A stretch of DNA of 64,000 bases from Bacilli bacterium (GTDB lineage: Bacteria; Bacillota_I; Bacilli_A; RF39; UBA660): NCBI GenBank assembly GCA_017511605.1, contig JAFWJL010000008.1, forward strand, positions 1 through 64,000, in the 5' to 3' direction. The notes below the pieces were generated by a model, which was not told the origin of the DNA, searched no databases, and saw only the letters and a program-made list of their open reading frames with translations. How positions within the stretch are numbered: the first letter of the stretch is position 1; every line of letters begins with the position of its first letter. Made by a program: the position numbers and the translations under genes. This document shows positions 40,574 to 48,463 of this stretch, piece by piece.

Positions 40574-42019
40574 ATGAAAAAACTAAGTGAATTGTATGAT
40601 ATTAATAGTGATGTAGAAGTTAAAGGTATAAGTATTAATTCTAAAGAAATAAAAGAAGGAGAAATATTTGTTTGTACTAAAGGAGTAACTGCTGATAGAC
40701 ATGATTTTATAGATGAGGCTATTAGTAATGGGGCTAGTTCAATAGTAGTAAGTCGTGATGTAGGAGAAAAGAGTGTCCCTATAGTTAAAGTAGAGGATAC
40801 AAATAAAGAGTTACCTTATTTATGTCAAAAATTTTATGACTATCCTGATAAGAATCTTACTATGATAGGGGTTACTGGTACAGATGGAAAGACTAGTACT
40901 ACAACAATAATTCAAACTCTAATAGGAAAAAACTTATGTGGTTATATTGGGACTAATGGTAGAAGTTATGGTGATTTTATTGGAGATAATCCTAATACTA
41001 CACCTGACGCTCAAAATTTATACATGTATTTAAGTGAATTTGTAGAACATGGTTGTAAGTATGCATCTATTGAAACTAGTAGTGAAGCTTTCTTTAGAGG
41101 TAGACTTCAAGCTATGAGTTTTGATATTAGTGCTTATACTAATGTAACTAGTGAACATTTAAATATTCATGGTAGTTTTGAAAATTATTTAGAAAGTAAA
41201 TTAAAACTATTTCAACAAACTAAAACTGATGGATTCTGTATTGTTAATAATGATGATAAGTATGCTGAAGATTTTAAGAATGCAGCTAATGGTAAAGTAT
41301 TAACTTATGGTAGGGAAGAGGGAAATACTCTTCAAATAAAAGATTTTAAAGTATATCCAGATCATACTGATATAGAATTCATATATAATGGGGAAACATT
41401 AAAAATAAATAGTCCATTATTAGGTGATTTTAATGTATATAATTTAGCTTGTGGATTACTTTGTGTATTTGCTTTAGGATTTAAATATGAAGATATTAAG
41501 TCTAGAATTCAAGATATTAAAGTAAGTGGTAGATTGGAACTATTAGATACAAAAACACCATATTATGTTATGGTGGATTATGCTCATACTCCTAATGGTA
41601 TTAGTAATTTATTAAACTTTGTTCATACATTAGATATTAATAGAAGTATAGTTGTCATAGGTCAAGCTGGAGAGAGAGATCCATATAAGAGACCTAAAGT
41701 AGGTAATGCTGTAGTAGAAAATGCTAGTTATGCAATATTCTGTTATGAAGATCCTCGTAGTGAAGACCCTATGGCTATTTGTGAAGATATAATTAAAGAA
41801 TTAAAGGAAACACATGATAATTATGAAATAGTAATTGATAGACGTGAAGCTATACAAAAAGCTATAGATATGGCTAAAGATGGAGATATGGTTCTAGTTC
41901 TGGGCAAAGGAAATGAAACATATGAAAAACTTAAGACAGGAACAATTTATTTTAATGACATAGAAGAAGCATACAATGCTGTAGAAATTCGTAAATCAAG
42001 AGAAGGAATAACTAATTAG
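40574..42019 (+). CDS. murE: UDP-MurNAc-tripeptide synthetase MurE
   Basis: Adds the third amino acid of the peptidoglycan stem. The 481 residues have the Mur N-terminal domain ('VKGISINSKEIKEGEIFVCTKG') and the ATPase 'GVTGTDGKTSTT' (about 105-116). 'YASIETSSEAF' follows, then the C-terminal domain with 'YYVMVDYAHTPNGI' and 'VLGKGNE'. The specificity motif, DNPR in meso-diaminopimelate enzymes, reads E-D-P-R in 'CYEDPRSEDPMAI'. The Arg that contacts diaminopimelate is kept, so meso-DAP is the likelier substrate, with the Asn changed to Asp. The second ATG (40574) is spaced four bases from AGGTGA as in the sister modules; the ATG at 40571 is only one base away. Confidence 0.93.
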   Translation: MKKLSELYDINSDVEVKGISINSKEIKEGEIFVCTKGVTADRHDFIDEAISNGASSIVVSRDVGEKSVPIVKVEDTNKELPYLCQKFYDYPDKNLTMIGVTGTDGKTSTTTIIQTLIGKNLCGYIGTNGRSYGDFIGDNPNTTPDAQNLYMYLSEFVEHGCKYASIETSSEAFFRGRLQAMSFDISAYTNVTSEHLNIHGSFENYLESKLKLFQQTKTDGFCIVNNDDKYAEDFKNAANGKVLTYGREEGNTLQIKDFKVYPDHTDIEFIYNGETLKINSPLLGDFNVYNLACGLLCVFALGFKYEDIKSRIQDIKVSGRLELLDTKTPYYVMVDYAHTPNGISNLLNFVHTLDINRSIVVIGQAGERDPYKRPKVGNAVVENASYAIFCYEDPRSEDPMAICEDIIKELKETHDNYEIVIDRREAIQKAIDMAKDGDMVLVLGKGNETYEKLKTGTIYFNDIEEAYNAVEIRKSREGITN

Positions 42020-42033
42020 AAATTCCTTTTTTC
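42003..42033 (+). terminator. Terminator after murE
   Basis: AAGGAAT pairs with ATTCCTT around a loop that itself contains CTAATTAG; T-run after. It overlaps the end of murE. Confidence 0.65.
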
Positions 42034-42041
42034 TTTATTTC

Positions 42042-42057
42042 GTGATATATTTATTAT
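42042..42057 (+). promoter_or_regulatory. 16-base motif shared with the FtsW/SpoVE upstream region
   Basis: GTGATATATTTATTAT here is identical to 4748-4763, before the FtsW/SpoVE gene. Both lie just before the ribosome site. It contains TGATATATT, a possible extended -10. Confidence 0.4.
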
Positions 42058-42066
42058 GGTGATATT

Positions 42067-42519
42067 ATGGTTAAAAAAATCATAAAAATACTTCTAGTAT
42101 TAATTGTAATGTTAACTATATTTAAGTTTTCAGGAGAGAATGATGTTAAATCTGATAGTAGAAGTGATGGTATAATTGTAAAAACTACAGAGTTCATTTT
42201 AAATAGAAAATTAACAGATGATGAGAAAAAAATATATATAAAAAAATATGTTGTTTATGTTAGAAAAACTGCTCATTTTACTTTATATTTCTTATTAGGG
42301 TTAGCTTTTATTAGTTTTTTAAAAGAATTTGATTTAAATAATAAAAAATTATTATTATATACTATTATATTTGTATTTATATATGCTTGTAGTGATGAAA
42401 TACATCAATTATTTATAAAAGGTAGAAGTGGAGAAGTATTAGATGTATTGATTGATACTTTGGGTGGAACTTTATCAAGTATTATATATACTAGTTTTAG
42501 AGTAAGGAGGAAATTATGA
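42067..42519 (+). CDS. VanZ-like membrane protein
   Basis: 150 residues with four membrane helices. The VanZ signatures are present: an N-terminal helix followed by 'FSGENDVKSDSRSDGI', the 'VRKTAHFTLYFLLGLAFISFL' segment (about 70-90) and 'YACSDEIHQLFIKGRSGEVLDVLIDTLGG' (about 105-133). VanZ proteins alter glycopeptide resistance in enterococci; most chromosomal homologues have unproven wall- or membrane-related roles. It overlaps the next gene, a lipid-linked sugar flippase, by four bases (ATGA), so the two are translationally coupled and probably work on the cell envelope. Confidence 0.88.
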   Translation: MVKKIIKILLVLIVMLTIFKFSGENDVKSDSRSDGIIVKTTEFILNRKLTDDEKKIYIKKYVVYVRKTAHFTLYFLLGLAFISFLKEFDLNNKKLLLYTIIFVFIYACSDEIHQLFIKGRSGEVLDVLIDTLGGTLSSIIYTSFRVRRKL

Positions 42520-43925
42520 ACAAGAAAAAACAACTTGCAAAGAATACATTAATTATTTTCTTTGGAAGAGTATCTACACAATTAATTTCATTTTTCTTAT
42601 TACCATTATATACTTCTTTTTTAGCTACTAAAGAATATGGATTAGTTGATTTAATTCAAACATATGTAACTCTTTTAGTACCAATAATTACTTTAGAGTT
42701 AGAGATGAGTATATTTAGATGGTTAATTGATTCTAGGGGTAAAGAGAAAGATACTAAGAAGCTTATTAGTAATAATTTCTTTGTATTATTTATTAGTTTA
42801 ACTATATTTAGTATTTTATATGTAATAGTAACTAGTTTTATAAATATACCATTTAGATGGTTAATTTTAATAGATATAATTATATGTGTATTTGGAGGTA
42901 ATTTCCTACAAGTAGCTAGAGGCTTTGGTAAGACACTTGATTACTCTATTAGTTGTATATTGACTGGTGTTACTACAGTAGTAAGTAATATTATATTGAT
43001 TTGTCATTTTGGTATGGGTGCCGAGGGTATGATTATATCTATGGCATTAGCTAACTTTATATGTGGATTATATTTATTTATTAGATTAAAACTATATAGA
43101 ATGATTAATCTAAAACTAACAGATAAAAAGTTATTAAAGGAAATGTATAAATACTCTATACCATTAATTCCTAATAGTGTTAGTTGGTGGATAGTTAATG
43201 TAAGTGACAGAACTATAATTTCATTTATATTAGGTAGTTCTTTTAATGGACTTTATGCGATTAGTAATAAATTTCCAACTATTATATCTAGTTTAACTGG
43301 GGTATTTAATTTAAGTTGGAGTGAGTCTGCAGCACTTCATATTAATAGTCCTGATAGAGATGAATTCTTTAGTGATGTATTTAATACTATTATGAAGTTA
43401 TTTACAGGCTTAGGGGTTGGAATGATTGCTTGTATGCCATTTGTATTCCCATTACTTATTAATACTAAGTATAGTGATGCGTATAACTATATTCCATATT
43501 TAGTACTTGGTAGTGTATTTAATGTAGCAATTTGTTTATATAGTCAAGTATATTTAGCTAAAAAACTATCAAAGCAGGTTGCTAGTACTGCAGTACTTGG
43601 TGCAGTTATTAATATATTAATTAATATAGTATTTATTAAATATATTGGTCTTTATGCAGCGGCTATAAGTACCGCTATAAGTTATTTTGTAATGATGGTA
43701 TATCGTCATATTGATTTAAAGAAATATGTTAATATTAATATTAGTAAAGGATTTATAATTAATACTATTATTATATTTAGTTATTCAATATTTCTTTATT
43801 ATCAAAGAGATTTATTATTAAATATAATTAATTTAATTGTTGTAGTCTGTTATGCATATTTAATAAATAGAAAATTCTTAAAGAGTAGTTTAGATACAGT
43901 AATTGGAAAACTAAAAAGAAAATAA
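42516..43925 (+). CDS. Polysaccharide/lipid-linked oligosaccharide flippase (MATE/Wzx-like)
   Basis: 469 residues, about 14 membrane helices. The N-terminal pattern 'LAKNTLIIFFGRVSTQLISFFLLPLYTSFLATKEYGLVDLIQTY' is typical of the polysaccharide-biosynthesis flippase family that carries undecaprenyl-linked sugars or lipid II-like units across the membrane. 'SIPLIPNSVSWWIVNVSDRTIISFILGSSFNGLYAISNKFP' is the second conserved half. The substrate is not predictable; neighbours murE and VanZ hint at wall precursors. No glycosyltransferase cluster surrounds it, unlike capsule loci. AAGGAGGAAA precedes its ATG. Confidence 0.88.
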   Translation: MNKKKQLAKNTLIIFFGRVSTQLISFFLLPLYTSFLATKEYGLVDLIQTYVTLLVPIITLELEMSIFRWLIDSRGKEKDTKKLISNNFFVLFISLTIFSILYVIVTSFINIPFRWLILIDIIICVFGGNFLQVARGFGKTLDYSISCILTGVTTVVSNIILICHFGMGAEGMIISMALANFICGLYLFIRLKLYRMINLKLTDKKLLKEMYKYSIPLIPNSVSWWIVNVSDRTIISFILGSSFNGLYAISNKFPTIISSLTGVFNLSWSESAALHINSPDRDEFFSDVFNTIMKLFTGLGVGMIACMPFVFPLLINTKYSDAYNYIPYLVLGSVFNVAICLYSQVYLAKKLSKQVASTAVLGAVINILINIVFIKYIGLYAAAISTAISYFVMMVYRHIDLKKYVNINISKGFIINTIIIFSYSIFLYYQRDLLLNIINLIVVVCYAYLINRKFLKSSLDTVIGKLKRK

Positions 43926-43949
43926 ACATATAATTACTTAGGTGATTAT

Positions 43950-44633
43950 ATGTTTTTTATTGATTTAATTAGAAGTATATTTTGTTTTACTGGGAGTTAT
44001 TCTAATGATGTGTTTTTGGATCCTTTAAGTAATGAAGAAGAAGAGTATTGTATAAAGAATAAGGATACTGATAAAACTTGTCGTAATAAGCTTATAGAAC
44101 ATAATTTAAGATTAGTTGCACATATTGCGAAAAAGTATGATGCTAAGTTAGTTGATAATGATGATTTAATTAGTATAGGTACTATTGGTTTAATTAAAGG
44201 AGTAGATACTTTTAAAGATAAAAAAGGTGTTAAAATTACTACTTATTGTGCTAGATGTATAGAAAATGAAATATTAATGTATTTTCGTAAGAATAATAAG
44301 TATAGTAAAGATATTTCTATCAATGAGGCAGTTGGCTTCGATAAAGATGGTAATGAGATTGAAATACAAGATATATTACAGGTAGAAAATTGTGATTTTT
44401 GTGATGATATAGATTTAAAAGATAATATTAAGTCTTTATATAAGTATATTAATGTATTAACTCCTAGAGAAAAGAGAATAATAATAAAAAGATATGGATT
44501 AGATAATACTAAAGAGGAAACTCAGAAAACAATATCTAAAAAGTTAGGTATTTCTAGGAGTTATGTTTCAAGAATTGAGAAGCGTGCATTAACGAAATTG
44601 TTAAGAGAGTTTATTAAAGAAAAAGATAAATAG
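43950..44633 (+). CDS. sigK: Sporulation sigma factor SigK (pro-sigma-K)
   Basis: Late mother-cell sigma factor. The 227 residues align along the whole length with Bacillus pro-sigma-K. A short hydrophobic pro-sequence (about 1-20, 'FFIDLIRSIFCF') is followed by 'FLDPLSNEEEEY', 'RNKLIEHNLRLVAHIAKKYD' and 'DDLISIGTIGLIKGVDTFKDKKGVKITTYCARCIENEILM' (region 2). Region 4 ends in 'GISRSYVSRIEKRALTKLLREF'. The gene is continuous: no skin-type element splits it. The upstream CATATAAT (43927-43934) is readable as a sigma-E-like -10 or as TATAAT. Sigma-E is the main alternative, but the pro-sequence and C-terminus look like SigK. Confidence 0.9.
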   Translation: MFFIDLIRSIFCFTGSYSNDVFLDPLSNEEEEYCIKNKDTDKTCRNKLIEHNLRLVAHIAKKYDAKLVDNDDLISIGTIGLIKGVDTFKDKKGVKITTYCARCIENEILMYFRKNNKYSKDISINEAVGFDKDGNEIEIQDILQVENCDFCDDIDLKDNIKSLYKYINVLTPREKRIIIKRYGLDNTKEETQKTISKKLGISRSYVSRIEKRALTKLLREFIKEKDK

Positions 44634-44649
44634 TTTTACTATTCCATTC

Positions 44650-44678
44650 TTTACAAAAACTAGTAATTTTTATATAAT
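44650..44678 (+). promoter_or_regulatory. Promoter of the deacetylase gene
   Basis: TTTACA at 44650-44655, 17-base spacer, TATAAT at 44673-44678. Confidence 0.65.
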
Positions 44679-44703
44679 TATATAGTATAAAGAGTGGTGT
44701 GGT

Positions 44704-46080
44704 ATGAAGAAAAAAAAGTTATTTTTAATTATCGGTTTAATTGTTTTATTTGTATTGGCAGTAGGTTTATTATTATATGAATTTGTACTTATGCCTAGTA
44801 TTAGTTTAAAGGGTAAAAATCCTACTATTGTAAAATATGAATCTAAGTATATAGAAAAGGGATATAAAGCTAGTTATTTAGGTAAAGATATTACTAAAGA
44901 TGTTAAGATAAGCGGAAAAGTAAATAGTAAAAAACTAGGTGAATATAAAATTAAATATAAAGTTAAGAGTGGTATGTTTACTAGAGTAGTTATTCGTAGA
45001 GTATTAGTAAAAGATTTAGAAAAACCTAAAATGGATATATCTAAAGATGATTATTATGTATGTCCTGGAAGTGATTTCGTACCTGAAAAAGTTACTGTTA
45101 CAGATAACTTTGATAAAAAATTAAATGTAAAGAATGTTTTAAGTCCTGATAAGAGTTCAGTTACTTATAGTGTTAGTGATTCTAGTGGTAATACTACTAA
45201 AGTTACTAAGAAAGTTATTTATAAAGACAATGAAGCTCCTAAGATTGAAGTTAATGGTGGAGAAGAGATGTATATTCAATTAGGTGATCAATTTGATGAT
45301 CCGGGTGTAAAAGTTACTGATAACTGTGATGGAGAAATAAAAAATTATAAAAGAGATGGTAGTTGGAATGCTAATGAGTTAGGTGATTATACTATTACTT
45401 ATACTGCTACTGATAAAGCTGGTAATACTAGTACAGCAACTCGTAAGGTAATTGTATCTAATGGAGTAATCTATTTAACATTTGATGATGGACCTAATAG
45501 TGGAACTACTAATGTAATACTTGATATATTAAAAGAAGAGGGTGTAAAAGCTACTTTCTTTGTAACTAATAATGGTCCTGATGAATTAATAAAAAGAGAA
45601 TTTGATGAAGGACACACAGTGGCTCTTCATACGGCTAGTCATGATTATTCTATTGTTTATGCATCAGATGAATCTTATTTTAATGATTTATATAGTGTAC
45701 AAAATAGAGTTAAAAGAATTACTGGTCAAGAAAGTAAAATAATTAGATTCCCTGGTGGAGCTAGTAATACTGTTTCTAGACGTTATTCTAATGGTATAAT
45801 GACAAGATTAACTAGGGAAGTAGTTAATCGAGGATTTAAATATTATGATTGGAATATATCTAGTGGTGATGCTGGAAGTACTACACAAGCTAGTGGTGTA
45901 TATAGTAATGTGGTTAGTAGTTTAAGACATGATAGAGTTAATATGGTATTAATGCATGATATTAAACCATATACAAGAGATGCTATTAGGGATATTATTA
46001 GATATGGTAAGAATAATGGTTATCGATTTGAGAAGATTACTATGGATACTGAGATGATTACTCAAAGGGTTAATAATTAG
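44704..46080 (+). CDS. Membrane-anchored polysaccharide deacetylase (CE4) with Ig-like domains
   Basis: 458 residues. One N-terminal membrane helix (about 5-28). Three bacterial Ig-like units of the DUF5011 kind occupy about 35-255 ('YIEKGYKASYLGKDITKDVKISG', 'VTVTDNFDKKLNV', 'PGVKVTDNCDGEI...YTITYTATDKAGNTSTATRKVIV'). The CE4 NodB-homology domain (about 256-458) has 'TFDDGPN' (catalytic Asp pair), 'HTASHDY' (metal His), 'RFPGG', 'WNISSGD' and 'LMHD'. It probably deacetylates peptidoglycan GlcNAc or MurNAc at the cell surface, changing lysozyme sensitivity or guiding cortex formation. Substrate and timing are not given by the sequence. Confidence 0.92.
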   Translation: MKKKKLFLIIGLIVLFVLAVGLLLYEFVLMPSISLKGKNPTIVKYESKYIEKGYKASYLGKDITKDVKISGKVNSKKLGEYKIKYKVKSGMFTRVVIRRVLVKDLEKPKMDISKDDYYVCPGSDFVPEKVTVTDNFDKKLNVKNVLSPDKSSVTYSVSDSSGNTTKVTKKVIYKDNEAPKIEVNGGEEMYIQLGDQFDDPGVKVTDNCDGEIKNYKRDGSWNANELGDYTITYTATDKAGNTSTATRKVIVSNGVIYLTFDDGPNSGTTNVILDILKEEGVKATFFVTNNGPDELIKREFDEGHTVALHTASHDYSIVYASDESYFNDLYSVQNRVKRITGQESKIIRFPGGASNTVSRRYSNGIMTRLTREVVNRGFKYYDWNISSGDAGSTTQASGVYSNVVSSLRHDRVNMVLMHDIKPYTRDAIRDIIRYGKNNGYRFEKITMDTEMITQRVNN

Positions 46081-46106
46081 ACAAAATAGTTATTTTAATA
46101 TATAAT
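46078..46106 (+). promoter_or_regulatory. Promoter of yqeG-yqeH
   Basis: TAGACA at 46078-46083, 17-base spacer, TATAAT at 46101-46106. Confidence 0.6.
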
Positions 46107-46124
46107 ACTTGAGGAAGTGATATT

Positions 46125-46646
46125 ATGGGATTATTTAGACCAAACATCTATAAAAAGACAATTTATGATATAAAGTATGATTTATTAAAAGAAAAAGGTA
46201 TTAGATGTTTAATATTTGATTTAGATAATACTTTAGGTTTAATATCTCATAAGAGTTGTCCAGAAGATGCTGTTAAATTAATAAATAAATTAAAGAAAGA
46301 TTTTATAGTAGTTATTAGTTCTAATAATACTAAGAAAAGATTAAAACCTTATTTAGAAGAATTAGGTATAGAAGGTACTTCATGGAGTATGAAACCTTCT
46401 ATTAAAAGTTTAATATATATAAAAGCAAAATATAAATTACATAAAAAAGAAATGTGTATGATAGGGGATCAAATAGTTACTGATATACTTGCGGGTAATA
46501 GATTTAGAATTAAAACTATATTAGTTGATCCACTAGGAGAAAAGGATTTAAAAATAACTGGAATAAATAGAAAACTAGAGGCTAAGATAATAGCTAGATA
46601 TGAGAAAAAGGGATTATTTAAAAGAGGAAATTATTATGGAGAATGA
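46125..46646 (+). CDS. yqeG: YqeG-family HAD phosphatase
   Basis: 173 residues of the HAD IIIA type. Motif I 'LIFDLDNTL' (about 29-37) has the nucleophile Asp, motif II is 'VVISSNN', and motif III/IV is 'MIGDQIVTDILAGNRF' (about 112-127). Bacillus YqeG has the same length and the same neighbour, yqeH; relatives include phosphatidylglycerophosphate phosphatases of the GEP4 kind, so a lipid phosphatase role is possible but unproved here. GAGGAAGTGAT precedes the ATG. Its last codons overlap yqeH by 11 bases. Confidence 0.92.
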   Translation: MGLFRPNIYKKTIYDIKYDLLKEKGIRCLIFDLDNTLGLISHKSCPEDAVKLINKLKKDFIVVISSNNTKKRLKPYLEELGIEGTSWSMKPSIKSLIYIKAKYKLHKKEMCMIGDQIVTDILAGNRFRIKTILVDPLGEKDLKITGINRKLEAKIIARYEKKGLFKRGNYYGE

Positions 46647-47646
46647 AAAGAAATGTTTAGGATGTGGTGTTACTCTTCAAGATGCTAATTTGCTTCAAGA
46701 AGGCTATACTACTAGTTTAGAAAATGATCTTTGTCAAAGATGTTTTCGTATGAAAAATTATGGTGAATATCAAGTGGTTACTAAGTCTAATGAAGAATAC
46801 TTAGATATATTAAAAGATGTAGCTCTTACTAAAGATTTAGTTCTATATGTCACAGATTTATTAAATTTGGAAAAAGACATAGAAGAAATAAGAAATTTAA
46901 TCCCTAATAAAATGATTTTAGTACTTAATAAAATAGATGTACTTCCTAAATCAGTTAAAGAAGAAAAATTAATTAATTATTTAGAATCTATGAATATTAA
47001 TTTTGAGGAAGTAATAGTTATTTCTGCAAATAAAAATTATAATATAGATTATTTATTAAAGAGAATTAAGTATCATCAAACAAGTAAGAATGTTTATGTA
47101 GTAGGTCATACTAATGCAGGTAAATCTAGTTTAATTAATAAGTTAATTAAGAATTATTCAGATAATACTCAAGAATTAACTATGAGTCCACTTCCATCTA
47201 CTACTTTAAATATGGTTACTATTGAGATTAATGATCATTTAACATTAATAGATACTCCAGGATTAGTAGAGAGTGGTTCAATATTGAATCAAGTTGATGA
47301 AAAGATGATGAAAAAGATTAGTCCTAAGAAAGAGATTAAACCTCGTACATATCAAATACGTAAAGGTCAATCTATAGTAATAGAAGATTTGGTTAGAATA
47401 GATTATGTTGAAGGTGAAAAGAATAGTTTTACTTTATTTATGTCCAATGATTTAAAGGTAAAAAGATTATTAAATTTATTTAATAATGAAGAATTATATG
47501 ATAAGAATAAAATTACTTATAATATGAAATATGATGAAGATTTAGTTATAAGTGGTTTAGGTTTTATAAAAATAGTTAATAAGGGTACAATAGATATTTA
47601 TATAGATAAAGATGTTGAGACATTTACTAGAAGAAGTTTAATATAA
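46636..47646 (+). CDS. yqeH: Ribosome-assembly GTPase YqeH
   Basis: Circularly permuted GTPase needed for 30S subunit assembly. The 336 residues have a Cys4 zinc finger ('CLGCG', 'CQRCF', about 7-38) and G motifs in permuted order: G4 'LVLNKIDVLP' (about 95-104), then 'ISANKN', G1 'VGHTNAGKSSLIN' (about 155-167), and G3 'LIDTPGLV' (about 209-216). A C-terminal RNA-binding region follows. The ATG at 46636 is preceded by AAGAGGAAA inside yqeG. The yqeG-yqeH order is as in Bacillus, but aroE-yqeI and nadD do not follow. Confidence 0.94.
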   Translation: MENEKKCLGCGVTLQDANLLQEGYTTSLENDLCQRCFRMKNYGEYQVVTKSNEEYLDILKDVALTKDLVLYVTDLLNLEKDIEEIRNLIPNKMILVLNKIDVLPKSVKEEKLINYLESMNINFEEVIVISANKNYNIDYLLKRIKYHQTSKNVYVVGHTNAGKSSLINKLIKNYSDNTQELTMSPLPSTTLNMVTIEINDHLTLIDTPGLVESGSILNQVDEKMMKKISPKKEIKPRTYQIRKGQSIVIEDLVRIDYVEGEKNSFTLFMSNDLKVKRLLNLFNNEELYDKNKITYNMKYDEDLVISGLGFIKIVNKGTIDIYIDKDVETFTRRSLI

Positions 47647-47670
47647 AAGAGTTTTTACTCTTTTTTATTT
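47645..47670 (+). terminator. Terminator after yqeH
   Basis: AAAAGAGT (47645-47652) pairs with ACTCTTTT (47657-47664), loop TTTT, T-run. Confidence 0.75.
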
Positions 47671-47712
47671 TGTATAAAATTGGTATAATAGATTAGAAAG
47701 AAGGTAAGATTT

Positions 47713-48426
47713 ATGCCAACAGCTCATATAGAAAGTAAGTTAGAAGATATTGCTCCTATAGTATTAATGCCGGGAGATCCACTACGTGCTAAATATATTG
47801 CTGAACATTTTTTAGAAGATGCTAAACTAATTAATAAAGTACGTAATATGTTTGGTTATACTGGTACATATAAAGGTAAAAGAGTAACAGTATTTGCGAG
47901 TGGTATGGGTGTTCCTAGTATAGGAATTTATTCATATGAATTATATAATTTCTATAATGTAGAAAAAATTATTCGTATTGGTACTTGTGGTAGTTTTGAT
48001 AAAGATATTAAATTACTTGATGTAATACTTTCAACAGGTGCTTATTGTAAGAGTCATTTTGATGAATTATTAGATGGAGTCAATATTGATTTTATACAAA
48101 GTAGTGATTCTTTAAATAGAAAGATTATTAATACGGCTAAGGTACAAGGAATTAGTTTGAATGTAGGAAAAACTATAACTAGTGATGTTTTTGATCCATA
48201 TTGTGACGATAAACAAAGATTTAGAGATAGTTTTCCAGATATGAAATTTCTAGGCGCTGAAATGGAAGCTTTTGGATTATTCTATATAGCTAGAAAATTA
48301 AATAAAGAAGCTGCTTGTTTAATGACGGTAGTTGATTCATTATTTGATAAAAGAAGTCTTTCTAGTGAAGATCGTGAGAAATCATTGGATGATATGATTA
48401 CATTGGCATTAGAATCAATAATATAA
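47713..48426 (+). CDS. deoD: Purine nucleoside phosphorylase DeoD
   Basis: Cleaves purine (deoxy)nucleosides with phosphate for salvage. The 237 residues match the hexameric DeoD type: 'VLMPGDPLRAKYIAEHFLEDA' (phosphate site, about 17-37), 'GYTGTYKGKRVTVFASGMGVPSIGIYSYEL', 'IIRIGTCGSF', 'LGAEMEAFGLFYIA' (ribose site) and 'VVDSLFDK' with the catalytic Asp. An extended -10 TGGTATAAT (47681-47689) and GAAGGTAAG precede the ATG. It stands alone, without deoB or deoC. Confidence 0.96.
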   Translation: MPTAHIESKLEDIAPIVLMPGDPLRAKYIAEHFLEDAKLINKVRNMFGYTGTYKGKRVTVFASGMGVPSIGIYSYELYNFYNVEKIIRIGTCGSFDKDIKLLDVILSTGAYCKSHFDELLDGVNIDFIQSSDSLNRKIINTAKVQGISLNVGKTITSDVFDPYCDDKQRFRDSFPDMKFLGAEMEAFGLFYIARKLNKEAACLMTVVDSLFDKRSLSSEDREKSLDDMITLALESII

Positions 48427-48463
48427 AAGAATAGATTGGGTATAATAAAATAGAGGTGGTAAC

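Noticed and set aside
43950..44633. Skin-type element in sigK
   Set aside because: The reading frame is continuous and full length.
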